Part shown: positions 51,850 through 60,637 of the stretch, one piece after another
Layout of the letters: each line of letters opens with the position of its first letter
Position numbering within the stretch: the first letter of the stretch is position 1
Origin: Pelomonas sp047654805
GTDB lineage: Bacteria > Pseudomonadota > Gammaproteobacteria > Burkholderiales > Burkholderiaceae_C
Reading direction: 5' to 3'
Length of the DNA: 64,000 bases
Assembly (NCBI RefSeq): GCF_047654805.1
Contig: NZ_JASGIV010000001.1
Span: 1,116,001 to 1,180,000 of the forward strand
Translations under genes and position numbers: made by a program
Notes under the pieces: generated by a model
Databases searched by the model: none
What the model saw: the letters and a program-made list of their open reading frames with translations, nothing else
Told to the model about the DNA's origin: nothing

Positions 51850-52821
51850 TTATAACTGATTGGAATTCTCTGGCACGTCGTCGGGCCGGTCCCAGGGCGG
51901 CACGTCGCCCATCTTCTGCAACATGAAGTCGATGAGAGCCCGCACCTTGGGCGCCGGGTGGCGGCTGGGCAGATAGACGGCGTAGAGCGTGTCGGCATCG
52001 GCCAGGCCGCCCACCGGCAGCCAGTCCGGCAGGACGGCCCGCAGCCGGCCGGCACGCAGGTCGGCGCCTACCGCATAGGTGGGAAGCACGGCCAGGCCCA
52101 TGCCTGCCAGTGCAGCGACGCGCAGCGACTCGCTGCTGTTGGCCGTGATGCCGCTCTCGAAGCGCAGCGCGCCGCGGGTCTCGACGTCGGCCTCGCCGCG
52201 CTCGGCGTGGCGGAAGCGCCAGCGGTCGGGTGACTGCAGGTAGCCAAAGCGCAGGCAACGGTGACTGGCGATGTCGTCCACGGCCTGCGGCTCGCCATGG
52301 GCCTGGAGGTAAGCCGGCGAGGCGCACAGCACGAAGCGGATGGCCGCCAGTCGGCGCGCCACCAGACCGTCGGAGGGTTTGCGCGTCAGCCGCAGCACCA
52401 CGTCGAAGCCTTCTTCCGCGAGGTCCACGTAGCGATCGTTCAGGCCCAGCACGACGTCCAGCTGCGGATGCCGGGCGCAGAACTCGGCCAGCAGCGCGGT
52501 GAACTGCAGATTGCCGAAGGCAGTGGAGACCGACATGCGCAGTACGCCGCGCGGCTCGTCGCGGCGCCCCGCCAGCTCCGTCTCCAGTGCCAGCGACTCG
52601 TCCAGCAGCCGAAGCGCCCGGTCGTAGACGGCGCGGCCCTCGGCCGTCGGACTGACGCTGCGGGTCGTGCGGTGAAGCAGCCGGGTGCCCAGTTGGTCCT
52701 CCAGCCGTACGACTTGCTTGCTGACCGCGGACTTGGTGGTGCCCAGCAACCGCGCCGCGCCCGAGAAACCGCGGGCGTCGACGACGCGGGCAAAGGCTTG
52801 CAGGTCTTCGAGGCGGCCCAT
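51850..52821 (-). CDS. LysR-family transcriptional regulator
   Basis: This 323-residue regulator has the N-terminal winged helix-turn-helix (LEDLQAFARVVDARGFSGAA, then LGTTKSAVSKQVVRLEDQLG and LLHRTTRSV) and a two-lobed effector domain after about residue 90. It resembles the CrgA/AaeR-like group common in proteobacteria. It is transcribed away from the EamA transporter gene across a 100-bp gap, the standard LysR layout, so that gene is its likely target. The inducer is unknown. Confidence 0.94.
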   Translation of the reverse strand: MGRLEDLQAFARVVDARGFSGAARLLGTTKSAVSKQVVRLEDQLGTRLLHRTTRSVSPTAEGRAVYDRALRLLDESLALETELAGRRDEPRGVLRMSVSTAFGNLQFTALLAEFCARHPQLDVVLGLNDRYVDLAEEGFDVVLRLTRKPSDGLVARRLAAIRFVLCASPAYLQAHGEPQAVDDIASHRCLRFGYLQSPDRWRFRHAERGEADVETRGALRFESGITANSSESLRVAALAGMGLAVLPTYAVGADLRAGRLRAVLPDWLPVGGLADADTLYAVYLPSRHPAPKVRALIDFMLQKMGDVPPWDRPDDVPENSNQL

Positions 52822-52847
52822 GGTTGTTCTCCGTTTGGAAACTCTGA

Positions 52848-52859
52848 ATCAACTTTGAT
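52848..52859. promoter_or_regulatory. Inverted repeat in LysR/EamA divergent region
   Basis: ATCAA-CT-TTGAT lies in the middle of the 100-bp gap. It could be part of a LysR binding site, although a full T-N11-A box was not confirmed. A second small repeat, GTTT-GG-AAAC at 52833-52842, is nearer the LysR start. Confidence 0.4.
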
Positions 52860-52921
52860 CTGGATTGTGTCCTGATCCTTCGATTTCTAGAGTCGCGTCC
52901 TGCCCCTCAAGGAGTTGCGCC

Positions 52922-53848
52922 ATGCCCACCCTGACGCCCAGCCTGCCAGCCCGTTCCTTCCAGCCCGGCCCGTTCGAGCGGCTTCTGTCCGCCGTTGCCG
53001 CGTCCAGCCTGCCACTGCTCTTCATCGTGTTGTGGAGCAGCGGCTATGTCGCCGGCAAGCTGGCGTTGCCGCACACCGGGCCGCTGACACTGTTGACGCT
53101 GCGCTTCGGTCTCGCCGCTGTCGTGCTGATCGCCGCCGCGTTGGCCACAGGTGCTCCCTGGCCGCACCGCGCGCGGGCCTGGGGACACCTGGCCGTCGCG
53201 GGCCTGCTGATGCAGGTGCTGCACTTCTCCTGCATCTACTTCGCACTGCAGTGGGGCCTGAGCGCCGGCGTGGCCGGACTGCTGATCGGCCTGATGCCGC
53301 TCGCCACGGCGCTGGGCGCCCACCTTTGGCTGGCCGAGCGGCTGAACCTGCGCCAGGCCTTGAGCCTGCTGGGCGGCCTGGTGGGCGTGGCCTGGGTGGT
53401 GATGGGCAAGCCGATGGGCGGGGCCTGGCCCGCCTACGCGGCTGCCGGGCTCGGCCTGCTGGGGCTGGTCGCCGGCACGCTGTACCAGAAGCGCTTCTGT
53501 GCCCATATGGACCTGCGCAGCGGCGCCGGCATCCAGATGGCCGTGTCGGCGCTGGCTGTCGGGCTCGTGGCGTGGCCCAGCGAGCACTTCGCGGTCGACT
53601 GGACGGTGGAACTGGTTGGCGCCTGGCTGTGGCTTGGCCTGGTCAACTCCATCGGAGCCTTCAGCCTGATGTTCATCATGATCCGCCGCGGCCTGGCGGG
53701 GCAGGTGGCCAGCCTGTTCTTCCTGATTCCGGGTGTGTCGGCGCTGATGGGCTTCATCGCATTGGGCGAGCGGCTGTCGCCGCTGGCGCTGGCGGGATTT
53801 GCGCTGTCGGCACTGTGCGTGGCGGCGGCGGCACCGTCGCGGCGCTGA
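52922..53848 (+). CDS. EamA-family (DMT) transporter
   Basis: This 308-residue protein has ten membrane helices in two five-helix EamA repeats. It shows LLFIVLWSSGYVAGKLALPH in the first and LWLGLVNSIGAFSLMFIMIR in the second half. DMT transporters of this group export amino acids or other metabolites. The ATG at 52922 has an AAGGAG site eight bases before it and leaves off 19 residues of spurious extension. Its last 95 bases overlap the convergent lipoprotein gene. Confidence 0.92.
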   Translation: MPTLTPSLPARSFQPGPFERLLSAVAASSLPLLFIVLWSSGYVAGKLALPHTGPLTLLTLRFGLAAVVLIAAALATGAPWPHRARAWGHLAVAGLLMQVLHFSCIYFALQWGLSAGVAGLLIGLMPLATALGAHLWLAERLNLRQALSLLGGLVGVAWVVMGKPMGGAWPAYAAAGLGLLGLVAGTLYQKRFCAHMDLRSGAGIQMAVSALAVGLVAWPSEHFAVDWTVELVGAWLWLGLVNSIGAFSLMFIMIRRGLAGQVASLFFLIPGVSALMGFIALGERLSPLALAGFALSALCVAAAAPSRR

Positions 53849-54305
53849 GGTCCGCGATGCCCGCGCAGTCGCGGATCATCAATTGCACCAGCAGGTCCGC
53901 CTGGGCGGCCTGCATCCAGGCCGAGCTGCGCAGCAGCAGGCCCAGGCGCCGGGCGTCGGGTCCGCTGTCGGACAGCAGGTGGACCTCGAAGACCCGTTCG
54001 GCCTTGTCGAAACTGATGCCGACATGCATGCCCGGAGCGAGCGCCTGCTCGAAGCGCTCACGCTGTGGGCCGCCGTTGCGGGTGACGCGTAGCGTGCACT
54101 GCGCGTCCAGCGCGAAGCGGCTGCGCTCGCCGCGGTAGGCCTTGGCGCCGAGCGCATCCAGCGCCTGCAGCCGCTGGGCGTTGTCGATGTCGAAGGGGTT
54201 GGGTGGCACGGTGTCTTCGCTCGGGTAGCCGTCACAGGCGCACAGCAGCAGCGCGGCGGCGGCGGCGGCGAGCCGATTCGCGATGGGGTGGAGGAGGACT
54301 GCCAT
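53754..54305 (-). CDS. Hypothetical lipoprotein
   Basis: This 183-residue protein has a lipoprotein signal ending LLLCAC at about residue 24. The body has RLQALDALGAKAYRGERSRF and RTVPTAQIPPAPAAT near the end and no family I recognise. It starts four bases after the CBS-protein stop, so is likely cotranscribed with it. Its 3' third overlaps the EamA gene on the opposite strand by 95 bases, longer than usual; a shorter protein is possible, but the frame has no stop before. Confidence 0.65.
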   Translation of the reverse strand: MAVLLHPIANRLAAAAAALLLCACDGYPSEDTVPPNPFDIDNAQRLQALDALGAKAYRGERSRFALDAQCTLRVTRNGGPQRERFEQALAPGMHVGISFDKAERVFEVHLLSDSGPDARRLGLLLRSSAWMQAAQADLLVQLMIRDCAGIADLSAATVPPPPRTVPTAQIPPAPAATAARPMR

Positions 54306-54309
54306 CGCG

Positions 54310-55623
54310 TCACGCCGCCTTGGCGGCGGGCTCGGCGGCCGCCTCCTGCAGTCGCGTCGCCAGCACCTTGTCGATGGTCTTGCCGTCCATGTCGACGATC
54401 TCCAGGCGCCAGCCCTCCCAGTCCACCGCCTCGGCAACGCGCGGCAGGCGGCCGGTCAGCAGCATCATCATGCCGCTGAGCGTGTGATAGCGGCCCCGCT
54501 CCTCCTCGGGCACGGCATCGAGGGCCAGCCGGTCCTTCAGCTCCGGCACGGGGATGTGCCCGTCCAGCAGCCAGGAGCCGTCGTCGCGCTGCACAGCCCA
54601 GGCCAGCGCCGGGTCGCGCGGCTGGAACTCGCCGGTGATGGCCTCCACCAGGTCCTGCAGCGTGACGAGGCCCTGGATCTCGCCGTACTCGTCGATGACG
54701 AAGGCCATGTGCACGTTGCTGCCGCGGAAGTTTTCCAGCAGCTCCATGCCGGTCAGCGTCTCGGGCACGTACAGTGGCTCCTCCATGCCGGCCTCGGGCA
54801 GCAGCGGTTCGCCGTGGAGCTGGCGCGTCAGGATCTGGCGTGCGCTCACCACGCCGACGATGTGGTCCAGGCCGCCGCGCACGACCGGGAAGCGCTCATG
54901 GTGCGAGGCGGCGAGCACGGCCAGGTTGTCCTTGACGTCGTGGCCGAGGTCCAGGCAGACGATGTCGGCCCGCGGCACCATCAGCGAGGCGATCTGACGG
55001 TCGTCGAGGCGGAATACGTTGCGCACCATGGTGTGCTCGTGCGACTCGATGATGCCAGCGCTGGTGCCCTCGGCCAGCAGCGCGTGGATCTCCTCCTCCG
55101 TCACGGCGGATGCGCCCTGGTCACGCACCCCCAGCAGGCGCAGCAGTGCATTCGTCGAGCCAGCCAGCAGCGCAACGAACGGCTTCGTGGCGATGGCAAG
55201 CGCCGAGATGGGCCGGGCGACGAGACGGGCCACCAGCTCTGGGTGCGACTGGCCCAGGCGCTTGGGCACCAGCTCGCCCAGCACGATGGAGAAGTACGTG
55301 ATGACGACCACGACCAGGCCGGTGGCCGTGCCGCTGGCATAGGCTGCGGGCATGCCCAGGCCAAGCAGCCACTCGGCCAGCGGGCCGGCCAGAACGGACT
55401 CGCCGACGATGCCGTTGAGCACGCCGATGGAGGTGATGCCGATCTGGATGGTGGAGAGGAAGCGCGTCGGGTCGGCGCCGAGTTGCAGCGCGACGGCGGC
55501 GCTGCTGTCGCCCTCGTCGATGAGGCGTTGCAGTCGGGCCTTGCGGGCGGTGACCAGGCCGATCTCGGACATCGCGAAGACGCCGTTGATCAGGATGAGG
55601 GCGAGCAGTAGGGCAATTTCCAT
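54310..55623 (-). CDS. CNNM/CorC-HlyC-type membrane CBS protein
   Basis: This 437-residue protein has an N-terminal DUF21 membrane domain (MEIALLLALILINGVFAMSE, about three to four helices), then a CBS pair at about 205-335 (VPRADIVCLDLGHDV and GGLDHIVGVVSARQIL, VIDEYGEIQGLVTLQDLVEA) and a C-terminal CorC/HlyC module (EGWRLEIVDMDGKTIDKVL). These were once called hemolysins; bacterial relatives take part in Mg2+ or Co2+ efflux. ATG 55623 gives the standard start; a 14-residue extension is rejected. Confidence 0.93.
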   Translation of the reverse strand: MEIALLLALILINGVFAMSEIGLVTARKARLQRLIDEGDSSAAVALQLGADPTRFLSTIQIGITSIGVLNGIVGESVLAGPLAEWLLGLGMPAAYASGTATGLVVVVITYFSIVLGELVPKRLGQSHPELVARLVARPISALAIATKPFVALLAGSTNALLRLLGVRDQGASAVTEEEIHALLAEGTSAGIIESHEHTMVRNVFRLDDRQIASLMVPRADIVCLDLGHDVKDNLAVLAASHHERFPVVRGGLDHIVGVVSARQILTRQLHGEPLLPEAGMEEPLYVPETLTGMELLENFRGSNVHMAFVIDEYGEIQGLVTLQDLVEAITGEFQPRDPALAWAVQRDDGSWLLDGHIPVPELKDRLALDAVPEEERGRYHTLSGMMMLLTGRLPRVAEAVDWEGWRLEIVDMDGKTIDKVLATRLQEAAAEPAAKAA

Positions 55624-55737
55624 GGGGGATGAGTGACAGGAGCGGCGTCCGGCATCGGGACGCACGCGGACCGGCTCCGTCGCGGGAACGAAGTCGGGCA
55701 GGAAAGAATGGGAAGGCGCGGAGCTGCCGCGCCGGCC

Positions 55738-56061
55738 TCAGGCGCCCGAGCTGGGCGGCCGCAGCGGCTGCGCGAGCGGGGCGTCGACAGCGAGGCGCCG
55801 GCCCAGGCTGGCCGGCGCGGCCAGAGGGGGCGCCGCGACGATGGCGGTCACATGGGGCAGGCAGTGGTCGGACATGTCGTCCGTCGTGTCGCCGAGTTCG
55901 GCGATCAGCGCGGCGATGTCCGTGGCGGGCGATGCCGGCTCTTCGGTGAGGCTGGAGGGGGCCGTCATATCGCTGTCCGGGAGCGACGGGGCAACGACGG
56001 CCGCCAGACCGTAGGCCGGCAGCAGCAGGGCGATGACCAGGAGTCGGAACCAGCGAAGCAC
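55738..56061 (-). CDS. Small exported hypothetical protein
   Basis: This 107-residue protein has an N-terminal hydrophobic signal (MLRWFRLLVIALLLPAYGLA) and a Ser/Pro/Ala/Asp-rich rest with ATDIAALIAELGDTTDDMSD in the middle. No family is recognised. A lone His and Cys are near residue 65. It is upstream of the CBS-protein gene on the same strand with a 114-bp gap and divergent from aroG. It resembles short periplasmic proteins such as metal-stress leaders; that is only an analogy. Confidence 0.55.
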   Translation of the reverse strand: MLRWFRLLVIALLLPAYGLAAVVAPSLPDSDMTAPSSLTEEPASPATDIAALIAELGDTTDDMSDHCLPHVTAIVAAPPLAAPASLGRRLAVDAPLAQPLRPPSSGA

Positions 56062-56149
56062 GCGATGATTCTAGGGGCGGACCTCAGGGCCGGCCCGAGC
56101 GGGGGCGCTGCCGAGCGGTGACAATCGCAGGCTTGCCTGGAGCCCTGCG

Positions 56150-57271
56150 ATGAAACCTTTGGACGATCCCCGCCATGACCATGAAGTTGGCTCCCGTGAC
56201 GAGACGCGCGACACGACGCGCACCGACGACACCCGCATCGGCGCCGTGCGCGCGCTGATCAGCCCGGCCCTGCTGCTGGAGGAGTTGCCGGTGCCGGACC
56301 CGGCGCTGGAGCTGGTCGAACAGGCCCGCCAGCAGATCGGTGCAATCCTGCACGGCCAGGACGACCGCCTGCTGGTCATCGTCGGGCCCTGTTCCATCCA
56401 TGACCACGACCAGGCGATGGACTACGCCCGCCTGCTCAAGGCTGCGCGTGACGAGCTCAGCCGGGACCTGCTCATCGTCATGCGCGTCTACTTCGAGAAG
56501 CCGCGCACGACGGTGGGATGGAAGGGCTACATCAACGACCCGCGCCTGGACGGCAGCTTCCACATGAACGAAGGTCTGCGCCTGGCGCGCCAGTTGCTGC
56601 TGGACGTCAACGGCCTGGGCCTGCCGGCGGGCACCGAGTTCCTGGACCTGCTGTCGCCGCAGTACATCTCCGACCTCATCGCCTGGGGCGCCATTGGCGC
56701 GCGCACGACCGAGAGCCAGAGCCACCGCCAGCTCGCCTCGGGCCTTTCCTGCCCGGTCGGCTTCAAGAACGGCACCGACGGCGGTATCAAGGTCGCCAGT
56801 GATGCCGTGCTGGCCGCCAGCAGCGCCCACGCCTTCATGGGCATGACCAAGATGGGCACGGCGGCCATCTTCGAGACCCGCGGCAACCAGGACTGCCACG
56901 TCATCCTGCGTGGCGGCAAGGCACCCAACTACGACGCCGCCTCCGTTGACGCCGCCTGTGCGGCTCTCAAGACCTCGGGCCTGCGTGAGCAGGTCATGAT
57001 CGACTTCTCGCACGCCAACTCCAGCAAGAAGTACGAGCGCCAAGTGGATGTCGGCCGCGACGTGGCTGGCCAGATCGCCGGCGGTGACACGCGCATCACG
57101 GGCGTCATGATCGAAAGCCATCTGCAGCCCGGCCGCCAGGATCTGGCCGAGGGCCAGACCCGGGCCGATCTCAAGCCCGGCGTGTCCATCACCGACGCCT
57201 GCCTGGGCTGGGCCCAGACGGAGCCGCTGCTGCGCGAGCTCGCAGCCGCTGTCCAGAAGCGCCGGGGCTGA
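56150..57271 (+). CDS. 3-deoxy-7-phosphoheptulonate (DAHP) synthase, class I
   Basis: This 373-residue AroF/G/H-type enzyme begins the shikimate pathway by joining PEP and erythrose 4-phosphate. Motifs are VIVGPCSIHDHDQAMDYARL, YFEKPRTTVGWKGYINDP, GARTTESQSHRQLASGL and MIDFSHANSSKKYERQ, with GVMIESHLQPGRQD near the end. A 30-residue charged N-terminus precedes the core. Which aromatic amino acid inhibits it cannot be told. It stands alone with its own terminator. Confidence 0.96.
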   Translation: MKPLDDPRHDHEVGSRDETRDTTRTDDTRIGAVRALISPALLLEELPVPDPALELVEQARQQIGAILHGQDDRLLVIVGPCSIHDHDQAMDYARLLKAARDELSRDLLIVMRVYFEKPRTTVGWKGYINDPRLDGSFHMNEGLRLARQLLLDVNGLGLPAGTEFLDLLSPQYISDLIAWGAIGARTTESQSHRQLASGLSCPVGFKNGTDGGIKVASDAVLAASSAHAFMGMTKMGTAAIFETRGNQDCHVILRGGKAPNYDAASVDAACAALKTSGLREQVMIDFSHANSSKKYERQVDVGRDVAGQIAGGDTRITGVMIESHLQPGRQDLAEGQTRADLKPGVSITDACLGWAQTEPLLRELAAAVQKRRG

Positions 57272-57280
57272 CGCCACCCT

Positions 57281-57313
57281 GGGCGGTGCCGTCGCCGCGA
57301 CGACCGCCCCTTT
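57281..57313 (+). terminator. Terminator after DAHP synthase gene
   Basis: GGGCGGT pairs with ACCGCCC, enclosing an inner CGTCG-CCG-CGACG stem, then CTTTCG follows. It starts ten bases after the stop. Confidence 0.65.
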
Positions 57314-57444
57314 CGTCTGCCTCGGACACCAGCGGCCGGCTTAGGGCCGCGCCGCGGCCTTGTCCTTGAACCCGGGATGGGTTACGCCGGACAAGGGCAC
57401 TCCACATTGACAGCCTGAATTCCCGGCCCTATGGTCCCGTCGCC

Positions 57445-57470
57445 TGAAAGCGCTTTCAGAAAGCGCTTTC
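57445..57470. promoter_or_regulatory. Tandem LacI-family-type operators
   Basis: TGAAAGCGCTTTCA (57445-57458) is followed at once by GAAAGCGCTTTC (57459-57470), two perfect palindromes with the central CG of LacI/CcpA-type sites. They lie 78-103 bases before the first PEP-CTERM ATG. A LacI-family sugar regulator encoded elsewhere is the expected binder. The remaining part of the 276-bp gap holds only the aroG terminator and the AAGGAG site before the ATG. Confidence 0.75.
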
Positions 57471-57547
57471 AGTTTCGGCGGCCGGCATGCAGTACGTCGT
57501 CGCCTCGTTCGGGACCACCTCCCTTCAAGCAAAACCAAGGAGACGAC

Positions 57548-58216
57548 ATGCTGAACCTGAGAACCACCGTGGCGGTGGTTGCACTCGCCCTGACCGGCGC
57601 CGCAGCAGCGGCAACGAGCAACGGCATCGCCAATGGCGGCTTTGAGACAGCGGGCAACGCGGAGTCCTTTGCCGCCGGCTGGCTGGCGGCCCCCACCGGC
57701 AATCCGGCCTTGCTGGCCAGCGACGCCCACAGCGGTAGCCATTCCGCGCTGCTGACCGTGCCGGCCGGCTTTGGCGCCTCGACGCTCTTCCAGGATTCGG
57801 TCGCCCACGGCGGCCTGCCGTCGCTGACGGCGGCCAACGTCGGCGATACGCCGGTGCTGAGCTTCTGGGCCAAGGGAGATGCCGGCACCACTGGAAACGC
57901 CCTGTTCGCACTGCGCTACATGGGCATCAGCGGCATCCTCGTGGACAGCGGCAGCCAGTTTTTCCACCAAGCCATCAATGCCGACGGCTGGACGCTGATC
58001 ACCTTCCAGGCCGCAGCCATTCCTGCCGGCACGACCTCGGTCTTCCTGGAAATGAACACCGCTGTCGGCCCGCTGCTCGATGGTCGCGCCAACGCCATCT
58101 ACATCGACGACATCCAGCTCACGCTGACCACGGCCGTGCCCGAGCCCCAGAGCTATGCCCTGCTCGTTGCCGGCTTGGTGGTGGTCGGCGCCATCGTCCG
58201 CCGCCGCCGCGCCTGA
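57548..58216 (+). CDS. PEP-CTERM sorted exported protein, carbohydrate-module-like
   Basis: This 222-residue protein has a signal peptide (MLNLRTTVAVVALALTGAAA) and a body that looks like a beta-sandwich carbohydrate-binding module: ANGGFETAGNAESFAAGWLA, HSGSHSALLTVPAG, TPVLSFWAKGDAG and AIYIDDIQLTL. The C-terminus from about residue 197 is VPEPQSYALLVAGLVVVGAI then RRRR, a PEP-CTERM signal. It is first in the operon with a second PEP-CTERM gene and a GH16 enzyme, behind LacI-type operators. A glucan-binding surface protein is the likely role, inferred. Confidence 0.9.
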   Translation: MLNLRTTVAVVALALTGAAAAATSNGIANGGFETAGNAESFAAGWLAAPTGNPALLASDAHSGSHSALLTVPAGFGASTLFQDSVAHGGLPSLTAANVGDTPVLSFWAKGDAGTTGNALFALRYMGISGILVDSGSQFFHQAINADGWTLITFQAAAIPAGTTSVFLEMNTAVGPLLDGRANAIYIDDIQLTLTTAVPEPQSYALLVAGLVVVGAIVRRRRA

Positions 58217-58234
58217 AAGCCGAGGAGACTCGCC

Positions 58235-58855
58235 ATGAATTTCCAGATCCACACATTCAACAGGGTCGCGGCATCGCTGCTGCTGTGCGGCCTGGCCGCC
58301 CACGCCAGCGCAGCCGGCACCGTCGTGCTCGACTCGTATGGCCCTGATATCGACATGCTCGAGGGCTGGCCCACACCGCTGTTCCAGGGCCAGGACATCG
58401 CCATCGCCTTCGACATCGGCAGCGCCACGGACATCCAGTCCATCCTGACGTCCATCGACGGCGTCGGCGGCGTGACGCTCGGCATCGTGGCGCGCACCGG
58501 CGCCTTGCCGGATGGCAGCGGCTGGCTCTACAGCACCCACCTTGTCGACCCCTGGGCCAATACGCTGCTGTCGCCCGCCGGCTGGACGCTGGCTGCCGGC
58601 AGCTACTGGCTCGTCGCCGTCGCCGATGCCGGCTTCAGCGGCCAGTGGCAGAGCGGCACCGACACGCCCAACGGCAGCTGGGCCTACTCGTCCGGCGGCA
58701 ACTGGACGACGGTGGACTCGCCCTTCACCGGCATGCCCGCAGCCCGCATCACGGTCAGTGCGGTGCCCGAGCCGGCCAGCTACGGCCTGATGCTGGCCGG
58801 TGGCCTGCTCGTCGCGGCCGCGGCCCGCCGCAAGTCCAACGCCACCCGGGGGTGA
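58235..58855 (+). CDS. PEP-CTERM sorted exported protein
   Basis: This 206-residue protein has a signal peptide (NRVAASLLLCGLAAHASA) and a beta-rich body with WANTLLSPAGWTLAAGSYWL and SGQWQSGTDTPNGSWAYSSG, similar in style to choice-of-anchor domains. The C-terminus from about residue 177 is VPEPASYGLMLAGGLLVAAA followed by RRKS, a PEP-CTERM signal. It starts 18 bases after the previous stop and ends five bases before the GH16 gene. Function unknown; surface display with the other two is inferred. Confidence 0.88.
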   Translation: MNFQIHTFNRVAASLLLCGLAAHASAAGTVVLDSYGPDIDMLEGWPTPLFQGQDIAIAFDIGSATDIQSILTSIDGVGGVTLGIVARTGALPDGSGWLYSTHLVDPWANTLLSPAGWTLAAGSYWLVAVADAGFSGQWQSGTDTPNGSWAYSSGGNWTTVDSPFTGMPAARITVSAVPEPASYGLMLAGGLLVAAAARRKSNATRG

Positions 58856-58860
58856 ACGCC

Positions 58861-60621
58861 ATGATCCGTCAACATCTCATCGGCGGCCTGCTGCTGGCCG
58901 CCAGCGCTGTGGCGTCGGCCAGCGTCACCAGCCCCGTCATCGGCAAGCTGCTCTGGTCCGAGGAGTTCAACGGTGCCAGCCTGGACACCAGCCTCTGGAC
59001 GCCCGCCAACGGCAACGGTTGCCAGGTCAACCTCTGCGGCTACGGCAACCAGGAGCTGCAGTTCTACAGCCCCGGCAACCTCAGCATCGCCAACGTGCCC
59101 TTCGAGCCGGGCACGCGGGCCCTGGCCATCACGGCACGGCGCGAGGTGGTGGGCAGCAACCAGTTCACCTCCGGCAAGATCGATTCGTCCGGCAAGGTGC
59201 AGGTCAAGTACGGTCTCATTGAGGTCCGCATGGCCACACCCAAGGTCGGCATCGGCCTGTGGCCGGCTGCATGGATGCTGGGCACCAGCCCGCAGACGTG
59301 GCCGCGCAACGGCGAGATCGACCTCATGGAGCAGGGCGGCCGCCAGCCGGCCGGGCTGCCTCCGATCTCGCCCGACCAGTTCGTTGGTGCCAACGTCATC
59401 ACCTTCCAGCAAGACGCCTGCGTGCCGGGCAACGAGAGCTGCGCGGGCTCCACGGCCTGGCAGAACAAGAACTGGTACACGCCCAGCCGCTCGCTCGCCA
59501 ACCGCTTCGTGACCTACCGCCTCTACTGGACGGACACGCAGATGCGCTTCACGGTGCTGGACAACGGTCGCGAGTACGACATGTACAAGGCGCCGCTGGC
59601 CGTCAACTCGCCAGCGTTGCAGGCGCCTTTCTACCTGCTGCTGAATATGGCCGTGGGCGGCAACTTCACGCCTGCGGCGACGCCGGCCCAGGTCACGGCG
59701 CCGCTGCCGGCCACCACCTACGTGGACTATGTGCGTGTCTACGAGCTCGATGGCCTGGGCGAGGTCAAGCTCGGCGTCGGCACCCAGCCCGAGGTCGGCC
59801 GGTTCGGTGTGTTCACGGACGACACGCCGGTGGACAACAAGCAGGTGCCGGGCGTCTCGTCGGACATCTTCATCTGGAACCAGGGCTCGCTGACCGCTGG
59901 CGACATCCCGCCCTACGAGGGTTCCGGTGTGCTGGCCTTCAAGTATTTCGCACCCGGCCAGTGGTTTGGCGGCAGCATCCAGTCGCGCCAGGTGCACGAC
60001 ATGAGCGGCTTTCGCGGCGGCAACATCAAGCTGAAGATCAAGGTGCCGGCCAATGTCGCCTTCCGCATCGGCATCTACGACACCTACACCAACCAGAGCT
60101 CGGTGACCTTCCCGGCCAACACCACGGCCTACGGCCTCGTGCGCAACGGTGAGTGGGGGACTGCCACCATCCCGGTCGCCGAGATCGCTGGCCCGCGGGT
60201 CGCGCTGCAATCCATGCTGGACCTGTTCCAGTTCTTCAGCGTCGACGGTGCCTTGCCGAACGCGCAGTTCCAGATCGCCTTCGACGACATCATCTGGGAC
60301 TCGGGCGTTGCGGGTGCTGCCCAGGTGGTGTTGCGAGCCCCCATGCTGGCCAAGGCCGCGGCCGCTGTCTCGGGGGATGCGACGCAGACCGGCGCATCCT
60401 TGCTCGAGTTCGCCGCCCCGGCGACGGGCTGGGTAGACGTGCACTACGCGGTCAACGGCGGCGAGACCCGGACCGTGCGCATGCGCCAGGACGGCACCAC
60501 CGGGCGCTACACAGCCGGCGGCCTCAAGAAGGGCGACGTGGTCGAGTACCGCTTCACCGCCTGGGACAAGGCGCGCGGCCTGGCGGTCGATTCGGCGGCC
60601 AAGTCGGCCGTGATCAGGTAG
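58861..60621 (+). CDS. GH16-family beta-glucanase with C-terminal binding modules
   Basis: This 586-residue secreted enzyme has a signal peptide (MIRQHLIGGLLLAASAVASA) and a GH16 domain at about 28-275. The catalytic motif NGEIDLMEQGG has Glu152 (nucleophile), Asp154 and Glu157 (acid/base), and WPAAWMLG and YVDYVRVYEL are typical of laminarinase-type members. Residues about 290-465 form a second beta-sandwich module; the last 90 or so (DVHYAVNGGETRTVRMRQDG, then GLKKGDVVEYRFTAWDK) resemble CBM56-type beta-1,3-glucan binding. It has no PEP-CTERM tail itself. It probably cuts beta-1,3 glucans outside the cell. Confidence 0.92.
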   Translation: MIRQHLIGGLLLAASAVASASVTSPVIGKLLWSEEFNGASLDTSLWTPANGNGCQVNLCGYGNQELQFYSPGNLSIANVPFEPGTRALAITARREVVGSNQFTSGKIDSSGKVQVKYGLIEVRMATPKVGIGLWPAAWMLGTSPQTWPRNGEIDLMEQGGRQPAGLPPISPDQFVGANVITFQQDACVPGNESCAGSTAWQNKNWYTPSRSLANRFVTYRLYWTDTQMRFTVLDNGREYDMYKAPLAVNSPALQAPFYLLLNMAVGGNFTPAATPAQVTAPLPATTYVDYVRVYELDGLGEVKLGVGTQPEVGRFGVFTDDTPVDNKQVPGVSSDIFIWNQGSLTAGDIPPYEGSGVLAFKYFAPGQWFGGSIQSRQVHDMSGFRGGNIKLKIKVPANVAFRIGIYDTYTNQSSVTFPANTTAYGLVRNGEWGTATIPVAEIAGPRVALQSMLDLFQFFSVDGALPNAQFQIAFDDIIWDSGVAGAAQVVLRAPMLAKAAAAVSGDATQTGASLLEFAAPATGWVDVHYAVNGGETRTVRMRQDGTTGRYTAGGLKKGDVVEYRFTAWDKARGLAVDSAAKSAVIR

Positions 60622-60637
60622 GGCAGGATGATCCGGC

